Below are positions 58,012-64,000 of a DNA stretch of 64,000 nt, piece after piece; the first letter of the stretch is position 1, and the number at the start of each line of letters is the position of its first letter. Source of the stretch: an uncultured Bacteroidia bacterium (GTDB taxonomy: Bacteria; Bacteroidota; Bacteroidia; Bacteroidales; F082). Both the position numbers and the translations under genes were made by a program. The stretch covers positions 1 through 64,000 of the forward strand of contig CADBGN010000002.1 of NCBI GenBank assembly GCA_902794155.1, in the 5' to 3' direction. A model generated the notes under the pieces. The model had not been told where the DNA came from, made no database searches, and worked only from the letters and a program-made list of their open reading frames with translations.

Positions 58012-60516
58012 ATGAATAAAAAAAGCATTTACACCACTTTCGAAGACTTGCTAAGGATAGCCCAGAATTATGCCGTGAGCAACGGCAATGACGCTATCTA
58101 TCCTTGCCATATCTTCAAAGCCTTGTTGCATAAAGATATGGGTATGGTGCCCTTCATTGAAGGCAACTTGGACAAAGACTATTATTATTTGGTGGAGTGG
58201 GCCGACTGCGAAATTGGCATGACGCCCAAAGCCTCACGCCCGGTGAGCGAGCTCGACATTACAGACGAGTCTAAGACAGTTTTCGACACTGCCGACGACT
58301 ATCGCACCAAGTTCGGTTTGGAGACAGTCGACAATTATTGCGTCTTGGCCGCCTTGGCCACTCCAGGCGTGGGTTTCAACTTCAACCAGTTGAAAAACCT
58401 TCCCCTTACAGCCAACGAGGTCGTCGACGCGCTCAACCTCCAATCGGCTGTCGCCGAAGGCGCGGCTGTTGCGCCTCCAACGTTGTCGGCCAATGCCAAG
58501 AAGACCTTGGGTAAGTATTGCATCAACAAGAACGAGCTTGTCGCTTCAGGAAAGACAAACCCCGTCGTGGGCTTTGAACGTGAAATAGCCTCGTTCTTCG
58601 AGATCCTGGGCCGCAAGACCAAGTCCAACCTACTGATCATCGGTGAATCAGGTGTGGGTAAGACCGCATTGATAAACGGTTTTGTCGCTCGCCTGCTCAC
58701 TGGCAACGTGCCGAGCTTCTTACAAGGAGCCATCGTCTATGAACTTGACTTGGCTGCCTTGGCTAGCGGTGCCGTGAACAACATGGAGACGGAAGACCGC
58801 TTCAAGAGTGTCATTAATGAGCTGAAGGCTTTGGGTAACGCCATCCTCGTCATCGAGGGATTGGACAAGATGATGGACAAGATGGGTGCACTGCACGGCA
58901 CGGGCGACCTGCTGAAACAGGAACTCAACCGTGGCGACCTTTTGCTCGTTTGCACCGCTACCGTCGACGGCTTCACGAAGAACATTGAAACCGACAAGGA
59001 AATGGTGCGCAAGTTCGAAAAGATGCAGATCGACGAACCCGATATGGATACCTGCTTCCGTATCGTGGAAGGCGCCGTCAACACCTTCGAGAAATACCAC
59101 AACCTGACCATCAAGGACGAGGTCATCACCGAAGCCATTCGTTTGGCCAAGCGTTACATGACCGAAAAGGCCATGCCTGACTCGGTGTTCGACCTCATCG
59201 ACCGTACCATGGCTCTCATCAAGACCATGAACGACGTTTCGGCCAACGACGTGGCCAATATTGAGGCAAAACTCAATAAACTGAAAGAGAATCCTGAGCA
59301 TCTGGATGATAAGAAACTCATGGTGGAGCTTAATTGGCTACACTATGAGTTAATTAATAAGGTGAGCGTACTGCTCATCGCCCAACTCGACGACGATACC
59401 GACTTCTTGAAGATTTCCACCAAGGAGGAACGTTTTGATTATCTCGACAAGATCATCGCCAAACTGAAGACACTCACCGCCGAGAAGCGCGATGAAGTGC
59501 TTGCCTCCGACCTCTTCGCTGTGGTGGCCAAGCAAACAGGCATCCCGTTGGGTAAGGTGCAGTCGAAAGAGCGCGAGAAACTTGTCAACGCCGAGGAGAT
59601 CCTCAAACGCCGTGTGGTCGGACAAGACCATGCCATCAAGACCATCCTTGAGTCGATTTACGAATCGCGTTCGGGCCTCAACAAGAAGGGTCAGCCCATG
59701 GGCTCCTTCTTCTTCCTCGGACCTACGGGTACCGGTAAGACTGAGCTCTCGAAAGCCTTGGCTGAATTCCTCTTCCAAGACGAGTCGTCGCTCATTCGCT
59801 TCGACATGTCGGAGTTCAAGGAAGAGCACTCAGTCGCCCTGCTGTATGGAGCGCCTCCCGGCTATGTCGGTTACGAAGAGGGCGGTCTGCTGGTCAACAA
59901 GATTCGTCAGAAACCCTATTCGGTGGTGCTGTTCGATGAAATCGAGAAGGCTCACAAGTCGGTGTTCGACCTGTTCCTGCAAATCTTGGACGAAGGCAAG
60001 CTGCACGACCGTTTGGGCCGCGTGGGTGACTTCTCCAACGCCTTGATCTTGTTCACTTCCAACATCGGCAGCAAGTTCATCGTCGACTCGTTTGAAAAGG
60101 GCGTCGTCCCGAAGAACAGCGACTTGATGACCATCATGCAGGACTACTTCCGTCCTGAGTTCTTGGGGCGTTTGACCGAGATCGTGCCGTTCTCGCCCAT
60201 CACGCCGGCTACCGTCACCCGCATCTTCAGTATCCACCTGAAGGGTCTGGTGAAGCTGCTCACCGAGCAGAACATCGGCTTCAAGATCGACGACGATACC
60301 AAGCAGGCTATCGCCATGATGGACTTCAGCCCGCAATTTGGTGCCCGTCCCATCATCGGCACCATCCGTAAGGAGTTGCGTCGCCCGATGTCGAAGATGA
60401 TCATCAGCGGCAAGCTCAAGGCTGGCGACACCGTCGAGGTGAAGATGGAAGACGGCAAGGTGGCCTTCTACGTCGACGGCGTGAAGACCGACTACATGAT
60501 CAAACAGGAAGAATAA
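58012..60516 (+). CDS. tssH: T6SS ATPase ClpV (TssH), divergent first AAA domain
   Basis: 834 residues. Residues 1-150 are a Clp N-domain. D1 (about 185-400) has Walker A GESGVGKT (211-218) but the Walker B site reads LVIEGLD with Glu282-Gly283 where other Clp proteins have Asp-Glu; the pore loop KYRG is replaced by AVNNME (about 254-259); the Arg-finger pair reads VRKFEK. A short middle domain follows. D2 (about 540-760) is intact: Walker A GPTGTGKT (570-577), pore GAPPGYVGYEEGG, Walker B VLFDEIEKAH. ClpV disassembles contracted TssBC sheath. The start at 58012 (MNKKSIY) fits the N-domain. First gene of the T6SS cluster here; clpV heads tssB by 47 nt. Confidence 0.9.
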   Translation: MNKKSIYTTFEDLLRIAQNYAVSNGNDAIYPCHIFKALLHKDMGMVPFIEGNLDKDYYYLVEWADCEIGMTPKASRPVSELDITDESKTVFDTADDYRTKFGLETVDNYCVLAALATPGVGFNFNQLKNLPLTANEVVDALNLQSAVAEGAAVAPPTLSANAKKTLGKYCINKNELVASGKTNPVVGFEREIASFFEILGRKTKSNLLIIGESGVGKTALINGFVARLLTGNVPSFLQGAIVYELDLAALASGAVNNMETEDRFKSVINELKALGNAILVIEGLDKMMDKMGALHGTGDLLKQELNRGDLLLVCTATVDGFTKNIETDKEMVRKFEKMQIDEPDMDTCFRIVEGAVNTFEKYHNLTIKDEVITEAIRLAKRYMTEKAMPDSVFDLIDRTMALIKTMNDVSANDVANIEAKLNKLKENPEHLDDKKLMVELNWLHYELINKVSVLLIAQLDDDTDFLKISTKEERFDYLDKIIAKLKTLTAEKRDEVLASDLFAVVAKQTGIPLGKVQSKEREKLVNAEEILKRRVVGQDHAIKTILESIYESRSGLNKKGQPMGSFFFLGPTGTGKTELSKALAEFLFQDESSLIRFDMSEFKEEHSVALLYGAPPGYVGYEEGGLLVNKIRQKPYSVVLFDEIEKAHKSVFDLFLQILDEGKLHDRLGRVGDFSNALILFTSNIGSKFIVDSFEKGVVPKNSDLMTIMQDYFRPEFLGRLTEIVPFSPITPATVTRIFSIHLKGLVKLLTEQNIGFKIDDDTKQAIAMMDFSPQFGARPIIGTIRKELRRPMSKMIISGKLKAGDTVEVKMEDGKVAFYVDGVKTDYMIKQEE

Positions 60517-60563
60517 AGACAATTCAATAAGAAACAACTAAATAATCATCAAAACTAATTGCT

Positions 60564-61025
60564 ATGGAAGAGAAAAATTTCATTTCAAAAGCCACCGATG
60601 AAGAATCGGGCAGTCAGGTAAGTGCACTTGACACCAACAAAACCCTGTTCATCGACCAGTACACCTCAGATGCCCAGGGCGAGGATCCTGAGCTGTTTGA
60701 GGACGCCAAGACCATTGGCGACGTGTTCGACCACTTCAAGCCCAGCGTGGAGGTCAACTTCTCTGATGACGATGGTGGCATTGTCACTGAGACGCTACAC
60801 TTCAACGAAATCAAGGACTTTGAAGCCAACGGCGGCAAGGGCAACCTCGTGGCCAACAGTGAGTTCCTCTCGAAGAAGAAAGCTGAGATGGACAGCGTGG
60901 CCAAGGTGCGTAAGCAAATCGAGCAGAACAAGAAGCTCCGCGACATCCTCAAGGACGCCGGCAGCAAGGAAGAGCTCAAGGACTATCTCGAGTATTTGCT
61001 GAACGAATTGGAAGAAAACGAATAA
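60564..61025 (+). CDS. tssB: T6SS sheath small subunit TssB
   Basis: 153 residues, acidic. The sheath segment KTIGDVFDHFKPSVEVNFSD with GGIVTETLHFNEIKDF is the conserved TssB core, and the C-terminal coiled segment SKKKAEMDSVAKVRKQIEQNKKLRDIL matches the helices that pack with TssC. A 40-residue acidic N-terminal extension precedes the core. It lies 22 nt before tssC, its sheath partner. Confidence 0.92.
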   Translation: MEEKNFISKATDEESGSQVSALDTNKTLFIDQYTSDAQGEDPELFEDAKTIGDVFDHFKPSVEVNFSDDDGGIVTETLHFNEIKDFEANGGKGNLVANSEFLSKKKAEMDSVAKVRKQIEQNKKLRDILKDAGSKEELKDYLEYLLNELEENE

Positions 61026-61047
61026 TCACAAAAAACAGAAGATAACT

Positions 61048-62424
61048 ATGGCAGATCCTCAATTACAGAAAGCTACCGAAGCCGGTGCGCAACAACAGCA
61101 ACAGCAAGGTGCACAGCAGAAAAAAGAAGTTACCGAACTTTTGCAGAAGTTCGGCGGTTTCTCGGCCATTAAGGGTATCATCCCTGCCGCCGAGGACATG
61201 AACCCCACCAAGAAAGCCATCAAGGACTCGTTCCTGAGCGACAGCCGTAAGAAAGGCAAGCGCGATGCCCTGAAGACAGAACTCAAGGCATGGCTCGAAC
61301 TCCTTAACGAAGGAAATGCCTCGGCCACCGACATGGTGGAGAGCTGCAAGCAGAAGGAAGAGAAACACCTCAAGGTGCTCACTCAAGGCATCACCGATGC
61401 CCTCGATGCTTCCAAGGACCTGGAGCGCAGCTATCGTGCCCTTGACATGTTCTTCAAGAACAGCGGCGGTGAGAAAGTGGATAAGCTGAAAGTCGTCAAC
61501 GTGGCCAAGGAAGCCATCACCGATACCGAGTCGAGCTTTAAGGACCAAGTGGATGACCTGCTGAAGCACGCCTTCGACCGTCTGAGCTTGAAGGATAGCT
61601 ACAGCTTCATCGTCATCCCTGGCGGCGTGTTCAAGGACAGAGTGGAACTGCTCCGCTGGGCCAAGGTGGCACACAAGTACAGAACTATCCTCGTGACCGA
61701 CACTGCTCTTGATGACGAGAACTCACTCGAAGACCTGAAGGAAGTCACCAAAGGCTTCGTCGACAGCGATGCCGCTCTGCAAAACGTCGTCATGGCCTGC
61801 AACTGGCTTGTCGGCCGCGAGAGCGAGAAGCTAAGCTACGACGAGCAGTATGAAGAGGCCTTCTACATCTCGCCTGCCGGTGCTTTGGCAGGTATGATGT
61901 ACGACGAGGCCACGCCGATCTCACAAGGTCGTGCCGGCAAGAAATACGGTACCGTAGCCGATGTGAAGGGTGTCAAACTCGACCTTCTCAAGTCGGAAAT
62001 CGCCTCGCTGATGGACGACCATGTTGTCCCGATGGTGTTCTCCGAAGGCCGTGTCATGGCATTCAATAACAATACCTTGTATAATGGCGACCTCGACGCC
62101 ATGATGGAATACCCCATCGTGCGCGTGTTCGACTGGGTGAAGAAAGTGCTCATGAACTATGTGCATGAAATCGCCCTTGAGAACTGGGATCCCTACAAGT
62201 CGCCTCAGAAACTGAAAGACAAGATCCAGGACTTCCTAAACCACTACCAGGGCTACCAGAACTTCTTCTCGAAGTACAAACTGGGCGACCCGAAGCAGGA
62301 CCCGAAGACCAAGGTGGTGTCGGTCGACATCTCCATCACCCCGTTCTTTGCCGCCAAGAACTTCGTCATCAAGCTCGAGGCCGACAACAAGGACTACATG
62401 GATGCCGAGACTTCCTTGGAGTAA
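61048..62424 (+). CDS. tssC: T6SS sheath large subunit TssC
   Basis: 458 residues. Gln-rich N-terminus (QQQQQQGAQQKK), then AIKGIIPAAEDMNPTKKAIK and the C-terminal sheath core with VMACNWLVGRESEKLSYDEQ, FYISPAGALAGMMYDE and NFVIKLEADNKDYMDAE. It corresponds to the TssC/DUF5458-type sheath protein of Bacteroidota T6SS-iii. The Q-rich N-terminus could be the ClpV-binding segment exposed in the contracted sheath; that is inference. Followed 60 nt later by hcp. Confidence 0.9.
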   Translation: MADPQLQKATEAGAQQQQQQGAQQKKEVTELLQKFGGFSAIKGIIPAAEDMNPTKKAIKDSFLSDSRKKGKRDALKTELKAWLELLNEGNASATDMVESCKQKEEKHLKVLTQGITDALDASKDLERSYRALDMFFKNSGGEKVDKLKVVNVAKEAITDTESSFKDQVDDLLKHAFDRLSLKDSYSFIVIPGGVFKDRVELLRWAKVAHKYRTILVTDTALDDENSLEDLKEVTKGFVDSDAALQNVVMACNWLVGRESEKLSYDEQYEEAFYISPAGALAGMMYDEATPISQGRAGKKYGTVADVKGVKLDLLKSEIASLMDDHVVPMVFSEGRVMAFNNNTLYNGDLDAMMEYPIVRVFDWVKKVLMNYVHEIALENWDPYKSPQKLKDKIQDFLNHYQGYQNFFSKYKLGDPKQDPKTKVVSVDISITPFFAAKNFVIKLEADNKDYMDAETSLE

Positions 62425-62484
62425 TAAACAGAAAACACACAATCCATACAATTCACAAAATTACTCACTCTAAAAATTAAAAAA

Positions 62485-62877
62485 ATGGCAAAAACACCTG
62501 TAACATTGAAAGTTGACGGCCTCACCGAGCGCGAGGTCATGATGGTCACTTATTCTTTCAACCAAGCCACCGACACGGAAGGCCAAATGAGCGGTATTCC
62601 GAGAGGCGGTAAGATCACGCTCCGCGTCAAAGCCTTGAACGACGGCAATCCGGACCTGCTGAACTGGATGATCGCCCCGAACCTGGCCAAGAACGGCGCC
62701 ATCGAATTCAACGAGACCAAGTCGGGCAACTTGATGAAGAAGATCGAGTTCACCGACGGCTACTGCGTCAATTTTGTTGAGATGTGGGAAGACAAGATGG
62801 GTCACTACGAGGAGATCGTCTTGTCGTGCCGCGAAATCAAGAACGGTTCGGTGACCTACACCAACGACTGGGCATAA
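62485..62877 (+). CDS. tssD: T6SS tube protein Hcp (TssD), copy 1
   Basis: 130 residues, the minimal Hcp length. It opens AKTPVTLKVDGLTEREVMMVTYSFNQATD and ends REIKNGSVTYTNDWA, the beta-barrel ring fold that stacks into the inner tube. As the smallest copy and the one nearest the sheath genes, it is the best candidate for the main tube protein. A 13-bp hairpin follows at 62889-62918 before the next copy. Confidence 0.9.
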   Translation: MAKTPVTLKVDGLTEREVMMVTYSFNQATDTEGQMSGIPRGGKITLRVKALNDGNPDLLNWMIAPNLAKNGAIEFNETKSGNLMKKIEFTDGYCVNFVEMWEDKMGHYEEIVLSCREIKNGSVTYTNDWA

Positions 62878-62888
62878 TTGTCTCATCC

Positions 62889-62918
62889 ATAGGGAGCAGG
62901 CGACAGCCTGCTCCCTAT
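62889..62918 (+). promoter_or_regulatory. Strong hairpin between hcp copies 1 and 2
   Basis: ATAGGGAGCAGGC (62889-62901) and GCCTGCTCCCTAT (62906-62918) form a 13-bp perfect stem with loop GACA, 11 nt past the stop of hcp copy 1. There is no U-tract, so it is more like an mRNA-stabilising or attenuating element than a full terminator. It would favour high expression of the first hcp. Confidence 0.7.
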
Positions 62919-62934
62919 TCCAAAACGCAATGCT

Positions 62935-63426
62935 ATGGCACTGAAAGGAAATCTACAGATCGACGGATCATCTGCAAAGTTCACCCTCGAGGAGTGTGAA
63001 TACCGCCTCAGTCAGGGTGTCGATACCAACGGCATACCCAACACGGGTGTTTGTGGCGGCGTCATCATTGCCACTATCGTCACGCCAGCTAAGGGAATCC
63101 ATTTCTTCGATTGGTTGATTTGTGACGGTCGAAAAAAGGACGGCATCGTCTCGTTGGTCACCAACGTCAACGACAAAAACAAGACTTCCTACCGTTTCAT
63201 ACACTTTAAGGAAGCCTACTGCGTCAACCTCTACGAGTATTTCAACAGCCATAATAGTACCATGATGACGACTCGCGTCACCATCAGTGCGCGCAGTATT
63301 TTCTTCACCGACGGAACGGGGACGGGTATCGGCATGGACAACAACTCGAAGGAACTCATCGATGCATCGCAAGGCCTTACTACCCCCTTGGGTGACGGCA
63401 AAGAGAGAGTCTATATATTCCAATAA
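62935..63426 (+). CDS. Hcp (TssD) paralogue, copy 2, with C-terminal extension
   Basis: 163 residues, about 30 more than copy 1. The core matches Hcp: LKGNLQIDGSSAKFTLEECEY, IVTPAKGIHFFDWLICDG and FKEAYCVNLYEYFN, then TRVTISARSIFFTDGT. The extra C-terminal tail (about 130-163, GIGMDNNSKELIDASQGL) is Gly/Asn-rich and could protrude into or from the ring. It shares closer pattern with copy 3 than with copy 1. Confidence 0.85.
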   Translation: MALKGNLQIDGSSAKFTLEECEYRLSQGVDTNGIPNTGVCGGVIIATIVTPAKGIHFFDWLICDGRKKDGIVSLVTNVNDKNKTSYRFIHFKEAYCVNLYEYFNSHNSTMMTTRVTISARSIFFTDGTGTGIGMDNNSKELIDASQGLTTPLGDGKERVYIFQ

Positions 63427-63437
63427 CTTTATTTATC

Positions 63438-63902
63438 ATGGCAATAAAAGGAACATTACAATTCAAAGATATAACCGAGAAGTACACCGTCGTTGAATGT
63501 GATTACCTCCTATCCAGATGGTTTAGTACTTATGATGGCAAACCCTACGATGGCCCATTTGGCGGCACCATCAACGTTACCATCGCCACACCCGCCAAAG
63601 GTCACGGCCTATACGAATGGATGTTAAAAGCGGATATGAAGATAGACGGCACCATCACCTTGGTTACCAACCTCAACGACACAAAAAAGACCGCCTACCG
63701 ATTCATAAAATTCGAAGACGCTTACTGCACCAACCTCTTCGAATACTTTAACGACAAAAACAACAACATGATGACGACTCGTATCGTGATCAATGCACAA
63801 AGAATGATCTTCTCTGACGGTTATGGTAATTCTCTCGGTTACAACAGGGTTGATCACAAACCGATCCATACTATGGGTAAAAGCCCGGATATCATAAAAT
63901 AA
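63438..63902 (+). CDS. Hcp (TssD) paralogue, copy 3, with C-terminal extension
   Basis: 154 residues. Opens AIKGTLQFKDITEKYTVVECDY and carries IATPAKGHGLYEWMLKAD, FEDAYCTNLFEYFND and TRIVINAQRMIFSDGYG, aligning closely with copy 2. The tail (about 130-154, NRVDHKPIHTMGKSPDI) differs from that of copy 2. Start 11 nt after copy 2's stop. Probably a specialised or cargo-bearing tube component. Confidence 0.85.
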   Translation: MAIKGTLQFKDITEKYTVVECDYLLSRWFSTYDGKPYDGPFGGTINVTIATPAKGHGLYEWMLKADMKIDGTITLVTNLNDTKKTAYRFIKFEDAYCTNLFEYFNDKNNNMMTTRIVINAQRMIFSDGYGNSLGYNRVDHKPIHTMGKSPDIIK

Positions 63903-63950
63903 TACATAATAACAATAGCCTTTTGTTTCATCCTTTAGCTCGTATAACTC

Positions 63951-64000
63951 ATGGCAATACAATTAGAGAACGTACCGACATTTAAAATCAACGGACAGGA
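63951..64000 (+). CDS. Start of the next T6SS-cluster gene (cut by window edge)
   Basis: ATG at 63951 with MAIQLENVPTFKINGQ and then the window ends. It starts 48 nt after hcp copy 3 in the same direction. The position suggests another T6SS gene, for example a spike (VgrG/TssI) or another tube-related protein, but 16 residues are too few to name it. Confidence 0.5.
   Translation, partial: MAIQLENVPTFKINGQ

Noticed and set aside
58012..63902. The contractile genes considered as a phage tail or extracellular injection system
   Set aside because: A ClpV-type ATPase with paired TssB and TssC and stand-alone Hcp proteins indicates a T6SS; no baseplate or phage structural genes are seen.
1..64000. 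Search for tRNA, rRNA, tmRNA, IS elements and prophage
   Set aside because: No cloverleaf, rRNA segment, transposase or integrase sequence was recognised by reading; short RNAs could still be missed without a covariance search.

Overview
This window comes from a member of the Bacteroidota, most likely an uncultured or gut/rumen-type member of the order Bacteroidales. Several signs agree. Many genes are preceded by the Bacteroidota -7 promoter box TAnnTTTG and lack a clear Shine-Dalgarno sequence. Five secreted proteins end in the type A sorting domain of the type IX secretion system (T9SS). Lipoproteins are common. The right end holds a type VI secretion locus whose ClpV, sheath and Hcp proteins look like the Bacteroidota subtype T6SS-iii. 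No rRNA, tRNA, CRISPR array, integrase or IS transposase was seen.

Layout. 1-7.8 kb: the end of an unknown gene, a DUF2007 protein, an EamA permease, two lipoproteins, an esterase, an MscS channel, a SUI1/YciH factor and an LtaS-like membrane sulfatase whose metal-site residues look lost. 8-20.5 kb: mostly housekeeping (M23 peptidase, smpB, aroC, a two-part chromate transporter, GltS-type symporter, rplS, trmD) plus surface and envelope proteins, including a GLPGLI/PNGase F-like protein. 20.7-30.4 kb: a T9SS subtilase, a T9SS protein with eight InlB-type repeats, and a cobalamin-riboswitch operon encoding two T9SS-sorted surface proteins and a BtuG-like lipoprotein, followed by a CWC protein and a BtuF-like binding protein. 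30.4-38.4 kb: a lipoprotein, a FeoA-FeoB fusion with its small Cys-rich partner, a secreted protein of unknown function, dGTPase and a second EamA permease. 38.6-50.3 kb: a giant 3788-residue T9SS surface protein and a small protein with a PLGEG/membrane/basic C-terminal tail. 50.3-57.9 kb: acyl-CoA ligase, arginine decarboxylase, a BadF-type sugar kinase and a TPR histidine kinase/LuxR regulator pair. 58-64 kb: T6SS genes clpV (tssH), tssB, tssC, three hcp (tssD) paralogues and the first 50 bases of the next gene.

A second layer runs through the window: short palindromic or low-complexity repeats of at least eight kinds. Most lie between genes, but some have been absorbed into coding sequence, in frame inside aroC and the BadF kinase and as the C-terminal tails of a chromate transporter subunit and the LtaS-like protein. 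A pair of 130-145 nt MITE-like elements lies 3 kb apart.

The strongest candidates for undescribed biology are the riboswitch-controlled T9SS cobalamin-capture proteins, the giant beta-helix protein with its small sorting-tail partner, the LtaS-like pseudoenzyme, the ClpV with a degenerate first ATPase domain, and the spread of palindromes into open reading frames. All functional names are from reading motifs by eye; no database search was run.
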